In this document: positions 35,040 through 46,954 of the stretch, piece after piece | How positions within the stretch are numbered: the stretch's first letter is position 1 | Layout: each line of letters opens with the position of its first letter | Assembly: GCA_030248225.1 (NCBI GenBank) | Contig: JASANE010018513.1 | Span: 1 to 64,000 of the forward strand | DNA from: Trileptium ribeirensis | Taxonomy: Eukaryota; Nematoda; Enoplea; Enoplida; Thoracostomopsidae | Direction of reading: 5' to 3' | DNA length: 64,000 nt | The notes under the pieces: generated by a model | What the model saw: the letters and a program-made list of their open reading frames with translations, nothing else | Database searches by the model: none | What the model was told of the DNA's origin: nothing | Program-made: the position numbers and the translations under genes

Positions 35040-35520
35040 GAATTTGAAATTAGAATCCTGAATTTAGTGTTATTATATGTACTAATGAAGAATGTACTCG
35101 GTTCCATATAATTACAGGTAATACATCTTTTAGTGCAGATACTATTATAAGCGTGATTAGGAAATACGGTGGTAACCAACCTCCCAGTGTGGTCTAATCC
35201 CGAAACAGAGTTAAAACCATAGTTATATTGACGTCTGAAACCATCCGACAAAAAGGGGACCGTAATCCCGGCGACTGTAAGCGCCCCATGACCATTTAAG
35301 GCCTTCCGGGAAATAGGGGCGTTTATTTTATTTGTGTTTGACATAACAGAAAAGTGGCAAATTTTGACTGGTGAAAAGCCAACTGCACCAAACACCGGGA
35401 ATAAGTGGTGTACTTAGCCTATGGGCGAACCCTAACCGTAAGGCGACGGTAATCAGGGGAGGATTTGAAAGAAAATTTTTTAGCCTGCGGTGACGGAACC
35501 AAGTAATGTCTAACTTATAA
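35040..35520 (-). pseudogene. Penelope-like linker/endonuclease remnant
   Basis: Minus strand. An upstream frame reads FRHRRLKNFLSNPPLI at about 35490, which resembles the 'RN..LKD.LV...LP' segment before the Cys motif in Penelope-like elements. About 110 codons later it reads ICTKRCITCNYMEPSTFFIS then TYNNTKFRI, matching the C-x3-C-x2-C and 'F.S..T...F.I' pattern that precedes the GIY-YIG nuclease. The two parts are in different frames and the nuclease itself was not found, so this is a relic. It lies between the two cassettes. Confidence 0.45.
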
Positions 35521-35916
35521 ATTTACCACCATGTATAGCAGAATCTGGAAAATGTGTTAAGAAAAGTATATAAATATTTATTGGTAAAATATTCTAAATG
35601 TAAATTCTAATGTATATCGGAAAATGGTAGTGAAATTATCTAGCGGTATATTAAGGAGCCTGGAGGTATAAAATTTGACTTTGACAAGTAGCTGAGGTAG
35701 TTTTGGAAAGAAAAGGGTAATATATAAAGTAATAAGAATAACAGGTGAACAGAAATAAGTAATTCTATGGTAGTGATTGCTGATTCTAGTGTACTGGAAA
35801 GCGAATTACGCAAGTAAGCCCAGGGTCGGAGGAGAGTCTAAGCCCTTTACTTGTCGCCTTAAACCTACTATAAGTAAAAACCGGTCCAGTACAATCAGTA
35901 CTAAACATGATAGTAC

Positions 35917-36023
35917 CTTTATTAGTAGGCTTATCCGCGTTATCATCAATAGTAATTTCGTTATTCTGTTTGCTGAAACCGTCAGAGCTCGTATTGTCCA
36001 TAATCTTATCGTAATGAATGAGA
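35917..36023 (-). CDS. Minus-strand exon-like cassette A2
   Basis: Direct repeat of cassette A1, about 1 kb away on the same strand. Acceptor 'ttacttgatgttgacag'; one base, then LIHYDKIMDNTSSDGFSKQN and NEITIDDNADKPTNK, then donor AAAG|GTACTA. Relative to A1 it lacks five bases at the 5' end and six near the 3' end, so its start phase (2) differs from A1 while the end phase (1) is kept. Both cannot be used in the same way. Confidence 0.45.
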
Positions 36024-36264
36024 CTGTCAACATCAAGTAAAAACTCGAAAATTAAAGAATTTGACGTTAAAATAAGAGTAATTCTGATGGGTATTCAAAA
36101 ATGGACTTAACTAGTAGGAAGATATTATAAAACAGGTTTTAACACATGTAAACGTTATCGAGTAGTAACCGTATTACCGGTGGAAAAATAAGATTCTTCA
36201 TCATAAATATTTTTATCATAAAACGAAAACCATGGTAGTCTGTAACATAGAGAACTAAACTTTG

Positions 36265-36560
36265 TTAGAGTAGTCGAAAAATCAACTGTAGTTCACCAGA
36301 AGTTACTAAAATTAAAGTATGGCCGACACTACTATACATTGGTATAGATAGTTTATTTTTTATGAACTTAAATTCTGACATCGAACAATGTACTGACATG
36401 TGGAACATGAGAAGTAACTTGGAAGTACTCAACAAAATCCACATGTTCAGTAGAGAACTTTGATTCAACTCATTGGTGATCATTAGATACAGGTTAGTAG
36501 GTACCGATAGTAGTATACATGATAGATAGTCCACTTGGTCTGGGAGTGTAATGTTGAATG
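36265..36560 (-). repeat. Repeat shared with 28130-28410
   Basis: Phrases such as 'aatgtactgacatg' and 'cattagatacaggttagtag' occur in the same order in both places. On the minus strand one frame shows PVSN-(D/E)-H in both copies. A 103-codon frame exists here but the other copy does not keep it. With the cassettes, this suggests that a larger unit (about 0.8 kb) was duplicated. Confidence 0.42.
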
Positions 36561-36699
36561 TGAAAGTGTATACCATGAGTAAGCAATATTCTCTTTTGGG
36601 ACCCGGATGTGTGAAAGTAAAAGGGCGAAATTACTACAATAAAATAAATCTAATTATTTTATCAAATTACCGAATAGAAATTATTTTAAGATTTCGTAT

Positions 36700-39600
36700 A
36701 TGGGACTCTAGTTGGACCTTGGTCCAGCGCCTTTCCAGAGTGCACGGCTGGGTCTGCGCGTAGTGGTAGTCCTCTTAAGGATAACACTCAGCAGGGGGAA
36801 GTACGCGAACACCGGCTAGAACAGGTGTAATGGTCATCATTGGGAGGCCTTATTGGGTTTAGAGATGCTCAGCTCTACTCCCTACAAAATGCCAAAGAAA
36901 TGTCTCGATGACAAGTGGTTTGCGAAAGCCAAACGCTGGTGCTATAACCGGCACACGAGCTATAGGGCGACAAATCACGACAAAAAGTCCGACCTCTCCC
37001 GCGTTAATGGTGGATAGTGGGTGATAAACCACGATAAAAAGTCAACTGCTGCATTATAGCCAATTGGGAATTGGTCCTCAATGGCTAGGGCCACCGCTGA
37101 CAAGGCTCGGAAATCCACGTGAAACTTCCGGAAACCTCAATGAAAAATCACAAATCAAATCTAGACTCTGCTACCGCGTTCTGGGTAGACGACGCGCGTC
37201 GCAGCCCTTCCGTCGGCGACGTAAAAAATGAACAAACGGCAACAAACCACATCAAATTATGCAAGGAGACGAGCACTCATTGCCGTGTGGAACGTTCGAA
37301 CATTGTTGAAGCGAGGTTACAGTAAACTTCTTTGTCGATCACTTACTGCACGTAATATCGAGATAGCCGCGCTCTCTGAACTGCGAATTCCCGGAAACGG
37401 CATGACTAACATCAGCTCCCCCGACGCTGAATACGACCTTCTGCTCTCGGGATCCGAGAAAGGCTGCCAACAGGCAGTAGGTTTTGCGATCAGGAAGGAC
37501 AGACTAGATGCGGTGATGCTCTGGAATCCGTTCAATTCACGACTAGCATACGTGAGAATTCGCTCAAAGCCATGCCACCTATCTGTTGTTGTGGCCTATG
37601 CACGCACAGATTCCCACAGTTGCGGAGACAAGGACGATTTCGCGGAAGGGCTCAATCATCTGATAGGCTCCATCCCCGCAAGAGACATCCTCTTAGTGTG
37701 TCATGATTTCAATGCGCAAGTGGGACCGCGCGAATCGGGGAAAACAATGTCCTAGGCCCTTTCGTTCACGGTTCTCGAACTGAGAACGGAACCAGACTAA
37801 TCACCATCGCGGGATTCCATGAATTGTTTTTCGCCAACACCAATTTCAAGCATCCTGCAAAGCAACAGCACACCTGGCGATCCCCCAGCGAGCGCTATTT
37901 TCACCTTGATCATGTCCTCATTCGAACAAGATGGAAGTCTGCTGTAAGAGACTGCAGGACCGTTTGGGGGAACCTGCTTCCAAGTAACCATGGCATGATA
38001 CGACTGCAGCTACACTTAAAGCTTGACGCCAACCATTCGTTCAACCGACACCAGATGCCTACGGGACAATAGTATCGCAGAAAAGTTCTGCACCTCAGTG
38101 TCCAACCGTTTTGCCGCCCTGGCGGGATTAGTGGGCTCTCAAGTTCCGCCATGGTCTTGTGTTTCTGACTGCACTATTGCCGCCCTGCGGGAAGTTGCAC
38201 CGAAGCCGAGACCGAAGAAGCGGGATCGATGGCGAGACGCGCGTACAATAGAGAAAGCCGAGCTGCTTAGTCAGGCTGCAAAGGAAACTCGATGCTTTCT
38301 CAGGTCCAGCTTGCACCACAGCATCAGAGAGTTTAAGGATGAGAAGCTCAAGGTACTTGCCAACGAGTTGAACCAAGCACCTAGGTTACATGGCCACCGC
38401 AGGCTCTACCAGCTAATCAGACAAGGTGCACAGCCGCAGAATCCCATGCGTGGCATGATACGCGACAGCACGGGTAAGAGTCTGTTCTCCGAATCCGCGC
38501 AAGTCAATCGTTGGAGAGAGCATTTCGATGAACTCTTGAACAAAGATCCGCCAGCAGATCCGCTAAAGGATGATGACCTTCCTTTCAAGGGTTTTAACGA
38601 ATGCGCGATCGATCACTCGGGACCAACGAAGTCCTCAAAGCGGTAAAAAATCTTCGCAGCGGGAAAGCAGCCGGAGAGGACGGTATTCCGCCAGAATGCT
38701 ATAAGATCTCAAGAGACCTCCTTGATACGCTGCACGCCACAATCTGCGACGTATGGGCCAAAGAGGTCATGCCAGAGAACTGCCATCGTCATTCCATTCC
38801 ACAAGAAGGGTGACAAGTCCATCTGCCTTAACTATCGAGGTATATCGCTGTTGAATATTGCTTTCAAGGTGCTGGAAGCAGTAACCTGCAATAGATTCAA
38901 TGGACACCGTGAAGGATTTGAACGCGAGCAACAGTGCGGCCTTCGACGTGGTCGCAGCACAATCGACCAGATACTGAGCATGAAAATCATGCTCCAGAAT
39001 GCTCCTGAATATCGGAGACCAGTTGCCGTGGCCTTAGTTGATTTCAAAGCCGCGTTCGACTAAGTTCACCGAGAATCGCTGTCAAGATCTTGGAGACGGG
39101 CGGCGTGCCGGTCAAGATCGTATTCCTAATCAAGTCGTTTGAACCATCTTACTGCCGCGTGCGAATAAAGAACATGTTATCTGAACGCTTTGGGGTCAGG
39201 TCAGGAGTGAGACAAGGCTCAATCTTGTCCACCATCCTCTTCAATTACGCAATTGCATGGGTGATGGTCGATGGAGACCGCCCTGGTTAATAACAGCGGT
39301 GTTATTTTCGACGCAAATGGAATGAAGCTCACAGATGCCGCTTATGCCGACGACATAGCCATAGCCGCATCGTCAGTCAGCGAACTACAAGATGTGCTCA
39401 GTCGAGTCGAAACATTGGTCTGCGTCATCAGCTCCCAGAAGACCAAGATAATGACCTGCTGTATCGAGAGACATCAAGACATCGTACTGACCGGTTCTGT
39501 GCTGGAACATGTCGAACAATTCTGTTACCTGGGCAGCACTTTTAAGGGATCAGGGGCTTGCGACGCCGAGATTAAAAACCGTATAAACCGTGCCAGGTCA

Positions 39601-40660
39601 GCCTTTGCGGGCCTACGGCATGTGTGGAACTCGGCAGTTGTGTCCATTCCCACGAAAGTTCAGATATATAAAGCTGCCATTCGACCGATTCTGTTCTACG
39701 CCTGCGGAACATGGACAGCGGCGTAAGCTACTCAGCAGCAGATCAACACGCCCGAGAACTTCTGTCAATTCTTTTCCATTATCCCCTCTTCCCACCTCGT
39801 GTTTGCCCAAAAGTGGTCAGATTTTGGAAATTTTGGTATTTTTCTGATCTTCGATCATTTCGACTAAAAAATTTATTTTTTAAAATTTTAGATTTTTTCG
39901 GGTCCCATTTTTTTTAAATTAGATTTTTACACACTATTCGACGTGGCCTGACGAGCTGAATCGAATGGTGATATTTGGGCCATAACTTAGGATACTTTTA
40001 TCCGATCGCATAAAAAATAACACAATTGGATTCAGCTCGTCAAGCCGCGTCGAATGGTATGTAAAATTTTTTTGGGTTCCCATGGGACCCGAAAAATATA
40101 AAAAATCTAAAACTTAAAAAATTAAATTTTTGGTCGAAATCATCAGGCGAGGTCTCGAGAATCACAAAAATACCAAAATTTCCAGAATCTGCCCAGTTTG
40201 GGGCAAATGTGGGCTTTGGGATAATGGAAAAGACCCTTATGTCGACGCCGGATTCTAGGAGTATCAAAGTTCGATCACATCAGGAATGAAGACCTTCGTC
40301 GAAGAGTTGGTCACGAAACCGAGGTTTCGACACTGCTGAGGAGGGAGCGTTTGCGGTTGCTCGGCCATATTCTGAGGATGTCAGACAACAGGATCGCGAA
40401 GTCACTGGCCAAAGCAACGCCGCCGGAGGTCTGGGCCCGAAAGCGCGGAAGATCTCGCGAGACCTGGCGACGTCAAACAGTCAACGATTGCCACCAGCAT
40501 TTTCGATACGTGCCGCTATGCCAATGGCAACAATACCCGATGTCGCATATCGAAACTAGTATAGCGAACAGGGAAGAGTGGCGACGAGTGGTCAGTATTG
40601 AGGTCCCGCACAACCGTTAGGCCAGGTGAAAACTAGGTGAATTTCAACCTGTCAGAAACA
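36700..40660 (+). mobile_element. RTE-type LINE, nearly full length, inactivated
   Basis: A GC-rich leader (36700-37120) is followed by the endonuclease: AVWNVRTLLKRGYSKLLCRS near 37280, the metal-binding Glu in LSELR, VVVAYART and CHDFNAQVG near 37710. A connector follows. The reverse transcriptase has LRSGKAAGEDGIPPECYKIS near 38660, KKGDKSICLNYRGISLLNI, LRRGRSTIDQIL and LVDFKAAFD, then a TAA stop at 39061. After that come VRSGVRQGSILS and AAYADDIAIAA near 39345. A C-terminal part with RRERLRLLGHILRMSDNR and EEWRRVVSIEVPHNR follows to 40617. Frame breaks lie near 37753, 38070, 38640, 38790 and 39290, and a 469-bp MITE splits it at 39767. It inserted in the 22-kb intron on the host gene's strand. 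Confidence 0.93.
39767..40235. mobile_element. hAT-like foldback MITE, copy 2, inside the LINE
   Basis: Same family as 28468-29099 (arms 'cttttccattatccc', 'ggaaattttggtattttt', inner 'attcgacgtggcctgacg'). It is flanked by CTTCTGTC at 39759-39766 and CTTATGTC at 40236-40243, an 8-bp duplication with one later change. The uninterrupted LINE relative at about 45050 reads straight through 'aacttctgtcgacgccgga', which proves that this is an insertion. Confidence 0.93.
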
Positions 40661-42394
40661 TAATTTGAAGCATCATTTTTCACGTTTTGACTCCTAGCGA
40701 TTGCACTATTTCATGCACACCACGCAAGATGCAATTGCTTTTATCGCATTTTGCAACCAAGAATAGCGGCCAAATCAAAGACAAGGAGCGTAAGCTATAT
40801 CAAGTTTGTGCCTTCGTCGATATGCTGAGCCTAATATCCGAGCTTTAGTCTAACCTAAGGTCCTTATATGAGTCTTAAAGTTTACCTGGGTCCTAAAATC
40901 TATAGGCTCAAAACTCCATGTAGGCTTTTTTCACTCCATTCGGTTGCTAAACGTAAACATTGGCTCTCGTTTGCCTGTCTCGGTCTGCGTGGTATCTAAG
41001 AGACACCTGCGCATATCTCCTAAAACTTTCTTTTTCGAGCACGACAATTTTCTTACCCCCCCCTTATGCCAATTTCCGCTGAATTTTTGCGCAATAATTG
41101 CAGATTCTCCAAAGATTTTGTTAAAATTATGAGCAATTTTTGCGAGGGACACACCCAGGCAACGCCTCATTAAAATTATGTTCGCGCCTCGTGAGAACAC
41201 AGCTGGAAAATATCAGTCTGACAAATGCTCTCTCATTTTTAGCCAATAACTATATCTGGAAGAATTGAACAATGTGTCTCTTTTACTCCAATTGCCTGCA
41301 TTTTTGTGAAAGATTAAAAAATTGACACTGCACCAAAGGCTGCAACTGGGAAAAATTTGTCCCTTGCCGGGACAAAATGACTATAGAGCTCGGAGAGAAC
41401 AATACTACGTTGGATAGAGCTGCACTACAGCGTCATGTCACACAACAAATTTTTCAATACTCCAAATTATTGTGCTAAATTCTTTTTAGATGTGTTTGGA
41501 ACACTATTTAAGGCTGATGCGGAAGTATGCTATAAACACACATTGTTCCAGCTAAAACAGCGCTTCTTCCAGTATATCAACTCCACTTTGACAAAGTTCT
41601 TTAAAATAATGGGCTCTAGTAAACAGTAAATACCTTTGCGTTTTCAAGTATACGGTCCCCGCTGTATTGCGGTCAATTGGTCTTGACCCAAAGGCTAAGG
41701 TTGAGGTCCTCGAACATAAACTTCCGGATGAGCTGCTACTCGTTTGCTGGGGCACGCATGGCGCACGGGAGGGTTGATACGACCTGCTTCCTAGCTAATG
41801 AGGCCTGACTACAGTGTTACGTGGAAAACCCAGATATGCGTTTGTGCCAGTGCCTGGCCGCTATCTGGTAGGCATAGTTTTGTTCTAACTTGTGCGGTAT
41901 TGTTTGATATCCACACATAGCATATCGACGTATGCTACCTAGAACTGACTGGCTGTGCACGCAAAAGGCGTAGGTGTACCTGTTTGCAATCCCGATAGAG
42001 TTACTAGTTTAACCCCATTTTAATACCCTTCACGGAATCACGGAAGCAATGTTATATTTATCTTAACTTTTGAATTTTTTCTCTGGTTGCTTTTATTTTG
42101 TGGTAAAATGATAAATGCCGATGCCTCTATTCCGGTTTTACGATTAAGCCTCAAGTTATGGGTTGACGTATGTCACCCTCTTAGTTCCTCGACCCAAAAT
42201 CCGAAATTTTATTCAGACGTTCTGGAAAACTGAAAAGTTTCAATTAAGGGTTTTCTGGCATGAAATTGCGTATGCATGATAATCTTTGGCCAATAACAGG
42301 AGGCGGATGAACCTGTTCATCTACCAAATGTGTGATTGAGCTAGTGCGTTATTGTGTGATATGCTATCGAGAGCTGATTGGCTCAAAAGGCGTA
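40661..42394. other. Intron sequence, no gene seen
   Basis: AT-rich with scattered GC-rich patches (41.65-41.88 kb). The open frames at 40931-41200 (minus), 41435-41629 (plus) and 41552-41755 (minus) show no domain, splice fit or repetition. Confidence 0.45.
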
Positions 42395-42402
42395 TGTGTA
42401 CC

Positions 42403-42762
42403 CAAGGGCGTAGCCAGGAATTTTGAAAGGGGGGCGGGGTCGCGGCCCACAGTGGGTACCTAAAAGGGGGGTTCCGGGGCGTCGCGCTCAGAAATGTGAA
42501 AGCGGGGTCCAGAATTGGTATATTAAGTACGCCATAAACAAGTAAAAATACAACTGTTGCCAAAATAGCGAATTTTAATACAAAAATGTGAAGTTTGGTC
42601 AAAAATACGGTTGAAAATAATTGTTTTCTAATGCGAGAAAGGGTAGTTTTAGGACAATTTCCGACATGATTTTCAACCGGAATCATTCAAAAAAATTTGT
42701 TTGTGGTTGAACCAAAAGGGGGTGGGGTCGCGACCCCCGAAACCCCTCCGGCTACGTCCTTG
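42403..42762. mobile_element. hAT-like MITE with GGCGTAGCC termini
   Basis: The ends CAAGGGCGTAGCCAGGAATT and the inverse of 'cctccggctacgtccttg' form an imperfect inverted repeat. An exact 8-bp duplication TGTGTACC flanks them (42395-42402 and 42763-42770). The subterminal regions contain 'ggggcggggtcgcg' and its counterpart 'ggtggggtcgcgaccccc'. The 121-codon minus frame that overlaps it is not coding. Confidence 0.87.
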
Positions 42763-43029
42763 TGTGTACCTATGCTTCAATACGCTCTGCAACTACTTGT
42801 TTGTTAGAGGCGCGGCTACGGCAAACTGTGTAATTCACACCGTAACTTGTTGAGATTAGTAATTGTTGCTAGGTTCAAAACCGAGCTTTCCGAACCCCCA
42901 CCCTCAACCTTGATGTTTTCGAATAACTATAATACACTGACAATGCATCAATGATAACACAGCAACCATTTTATCACACTCAGAACGGTAGGATCTTTAT
43001 TTATTACTCCAATGACAAAAAGCTGGGCA

Positions 43030-43440
43030 CCTTTTGGTCATTATCACCCAATTGGGTGGTTGCTGGCCCCTTGTATTATTTGGTTCCCCCTAGTTCAAAA
43101 CAGGTGCCCCCGGTTCATGCTTCCTGGAAAAATTTGGGGCTCCCTCGGTTCACAACCTTTTGGTAAATTTTTTGTTTCTAATCGGTCCAAAGTACATAAA
43201 ATTTCATCAAAATTTTAGTAAAATTTTTTCCTGAAGCCAAAAATTTCACCAATTTTGCAAAATTTGCATAAAAATAGCTTTTTCTCTCCGTTAAAATCGT
43301 TTTGGCAGTGTTTCTTACTCTATTTTTAACAGTATTTCTTTAGGCAAAATGCCCCCTGGCAAAATCGGTTCCCCCGGTTCGAAACCAGGAGGCCTATGGT
43401 TCATGCCTCAGGCAAAAGTTTCAGCGAATGGAGAACCCAG
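43030..43440. repeat. G-rich dispersed element, diverged copy
   Basis: Carries the 'ggttccccctagttcaaaac' and 'cccccggttc' phrases in several local repeats, together with T/A-rich spacers. It resembles the elements at 2.8, 22.0 and 52.0 kb in texture; exact ends unknown. Confidence 0.33.
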
Positions 43441-43514
43441 TAAAGTATTTAAATGTATTTAGTTGCAACTTGTATAGAAATAGAAGGATAACGGAATAGA
43501 TGGCTAGATTTACC

Positions 43515-45480
43515 TACAATAGAGAAAGCCGAGCTGCTTAGTCATGCTGCAAAGGAAACTCGAGGCATTCTCAGGTCCAGCTTGCACCGCAGCATTATAG
43601 AGTCTAAGGATGATAAACTCAAGGCACTTGCGAACAAAATGAATCAAGCAGCTAGGGTATATGACCACCGCAGGCTCTACGCGCTAATCAGACAAGGCGC
43701 ACAGCCACAGAATCTTGTGCGTGGTATGATGCGCGACAAACGGGTTAGAGTAATATATCCGAATCCGCGCAAGTCAATCGTTGGAGAGAGCATTTCGATG
43801 AACTCTTGAATAAAGATCCGCCAGAAAAACCGCTAAAAGATGCTACCTTCCCTTCAAGGGTTTTTACGAATGCGCGATCGATCACTCGGTATCAACGCGC
43901 GACGAAGTCCTCATAGCGTTAAAACGTTAGAAAATCTTCGCAGCGGGAAAGCAGCCAGAGAGGAACGTATTCCGCCGGAATGCTATAAGATCTCAAGGGA
44001 CCTCTTTGATACGCTGCACGCCACAATCTGCGACGTATGGGCCAAAGAGATCATGCCAGAGAACTGGGGTACCTCCATCGTCATTCCATTGCACAAGAAG
44101 GGTGATAAGTCCATCTGCTGCAACTATCGAGGTATATCGCTGTTACATATTGCTTTCAAGGTGCTGGAAGCAGTAATCTGCAATAGATACAAGGGAAACC
44201 GGGAACGATTTGAACGTGAGCAACAGTGCGGCTTTCGACCTGGTCGCACACAATCGATCAGATACTGCGCATGAGGATCATGCTCCAGAATCTTCATGAA
44301 TATCGAAGACCAGGTGCGGTGGCCTTCGTTGAATTCAAAGCCGCGTTCGACTCAGTTCACCAAGAATCGCTATACAAGATCTTGGGGACGGACGGTGTGC
44401 CGGCCAAGATCGTATCCCTAATGAAGTCGCTGTTTGAACCATCTTTACTGCCGTGTGCGAATAAATGACACCTTATCTGAACGCTTTGAAGGCAGGTTTG
44501 GAGTGAGCCAAGGCTCAATCTTGTCCAGCATCCTCTTCAACTAGGCAGTTGCATGGGTGATAGAGACAGCCCTAGCTAATGACGACGGTGTTATTTTCGA
44601 CGCAAATGGCATGAAGTTCACAGATGCCGCTTATGCCGACGACATAGCCACAGCTGCATCATGAGTCAGAGAACTACAAGAGGTGCTCAATCGAGTCGAC
44701 ACAACTGCAAAGTGCATTGGTCTGGTTATCAGCTCCGAGAAGACCAAGATAATGACCTGCTGCATCTAAAGACATCAAGACTCTGAACGGTTCTGTACTA
44801 GAACATGTCGAACAATTCTGTTACCTGGGCAGCACTATTACAGGATCAGGTGCTTGCGACACCGAGATTAAAAACCGCATAAACAGTGTCAGGTCAGCTT
44901 ATGCGGGTCTACGGCATGTGTGGAACTCGGCAGACGTGTCCGTTCCCACGACATTTCAGATATATAATGCTACCATTCGACCGATTCTGTTCTACGCCTG
45001 CGGAACATGGACAGCGAAGTCAGCTACTCAGCAGCAGATCAACACGTTCGAGAACTTCTGTCGACGCCGGATTCCAGGCGTAACAAAGTTCGATCACATC
45101 AGGAACGAAGACCTCCGTCGAAGAGTTGGTCACGAAACTGAGGTGTTGACACTGCTGAGGAGGGAGCGTTTGCGGTTGTTCGGCCATGTTCTGCGGGTGT
45201 CCGACAACAGGATCCCGAAGTCACTTTCTAACGCAACGCCCCCGGACGCCTGGACCCGACCACGCGGAAGATCTCACGAGTCCTGGCGACGTCAAACAGT
45301 CAACGATTGTCACCAGCATTTTCGATACGTGCCGCTACGCCAATGGCAACAATACCCGATGTCGCATATCGAACCAAGTACAGCGAACAGAGAAGAGTGG
45401 CGACGAGTGATCAGCATTGAGGCTCCCCACAACCGTGGAGCCAGGTGAATATGGTACTTAGAAATTGTATGAACCAATTT
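43515..45480 (+). mobile_element. 5'-truncated relative of the RTE-type LINE
   Basis: Begins at the sequence corresponding to 38247 in the longer copy ('acaatagagaaagccgagct'), so the endonuclease is missing, as expected for incomplete target-primed reverse transcription. The reverse transcriptase is split over several frames: ENLRSGKAAREERIPPECYK, KKGDKSICCNYRGISLLHI, FVEFKAAFDSVHQESLYKIL, AAYADDIATAA. The C-terminal third is the best preserved open frame (44918-45448: WNSADVSVPTTFQIY, then FCRRRIPGVTKFDHIRNEDL and HQHFRYVPLRQWQQYPMSHI). It shows the sequence that the MITE interrupts in the other copy. Confidence 0.93.
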
Positions 45481-46950
45481 AGGGGTAAAAACAGTAAGAA
45501 GGTCATGGATTTAATTGTCAAAACTTAGAAGACTAGAGAGGATAAACATCTAGAAATGAAGCTCTGGTTATGTATGTTGTAAATATTTGGTCATTACCCT
45601 ATCATTGAATAGCCAATTAAACTAAGTATAAAAGGTCCTGTAATATCAGTTGTAGATATAAATAATTGAAAGAATAGAGAATTGCTTTAGCCGATGTACG
45701 ATAGAATTCTTTTGAAATTATCATATTTATCGCAAATGAAATAGGGTCTGCCAAACTAAATGTGTAAGGCTGACATATAAACTCATATAAGAAACTTCAT
45801 ATAAACTCTCATAAGAAATCACCAATGTTATAAGTGGGAGCAAAATGGTTCTAAACCCAACGTAATGATGTATTTAGAGCCACCAAAAATTAACACTTGG
45901 TGTTGAACGGTATTAATTGATAAATGTTACATAACCTTAAAACCCAATAAAATATCCAGTGTTGCTTACTACTTGCAAGGAAGCAAAGCAGCATAACGAA
46001 AATCTCCGGAACGTAAAAGCGAATTTAAACCCAATTGCTAGATGTAAGAGAACTTGTGAAACGGAAACTGTGTGGAATTGTAGTAAAGTTTTATAGGGTA
46101 TATATATTAAACTCCGTTTAAAACGTAGTTGTAAAAACTTGACCCGATTAACTCAACAAAATGGGTGTAGATTAAATATTTTTCGAAGAAATTATGATAA
46201 ACGGTAGTGAAAACAAGCCCATCAGCCAGTTAATTGAAGGCAACAAATTCCAGTAATAGGTTAAAATAGTTAAGAACGTACTGCACGTTAACTAATAACC
46301 CGATGGAATTAAGAGCCGCAACCCATTGTATTGACCGGACCTGGGATTATATGAGTAGACGAGGTCAAAAACTAAAATCGTGGAAATTTAATGTCAACTT
46401 ACAATCCGAATTTGGTTTTTAACTGTCCTGTATGAAGGATTATAAATACGTAAAATTATTTGAACGTATAACGTGTTGATATCTAGGATTGTCAAATTGT
46501 GTTGAAAAAGATGATAGAGTTAGAACGTGCTGCACGTAAACTAAAAATCAATCGACAGTACAGCTATGCGACACTCATGATAAATGCAAGGTCGTAGGTT
46601 AAATTATAAGCACGCGCTGTAAGTAACCTTGTAAAGTTTAATAGAATTAAAGTCTGGGGTGTAAAGAATTAAGTTGAAAATTTCAGACCCCCACCCGCAA
46701 TATAAGAGAAAAACATTCAAGGTTTTAGGCTAAAAAGACTAGACTCGTAAACACTCCGAAATAACTTGTACTACGACCAAGCTATATAGAAATTATGAAC
46801 AACCCAAATCATTCCTTGAAATAAAATTTTGGGATGTGATAATTCTTGTACCAGTTTTTAGGGAACTTGCCCACCGTGAAACAATTATTTTCGAATTGCA
46901 GGGCGTTTTTACTTTCCAACACTTTGACCGTAACACCATATTTACTCAGT
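45481..46950. other. Intron sequence, no gene seen
   Basis: A-rich on the plus strand, with repeated 'aaacgta', 'gtgaaa' and 'gtaaag' steps. No open frame above 60 codons on either strand and no repeat boundaries identified. Confidence 0.5.
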
Positions 46951-46954
46951 TTTT

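Noticed and set aside
34841..35395. 184-codon minus-strand frame as one protein
   Set aside because: It reads through cassette A1 in a frame different from the one shared with A2, and through the Penelope-like relic. It is better explained as separate pieces.
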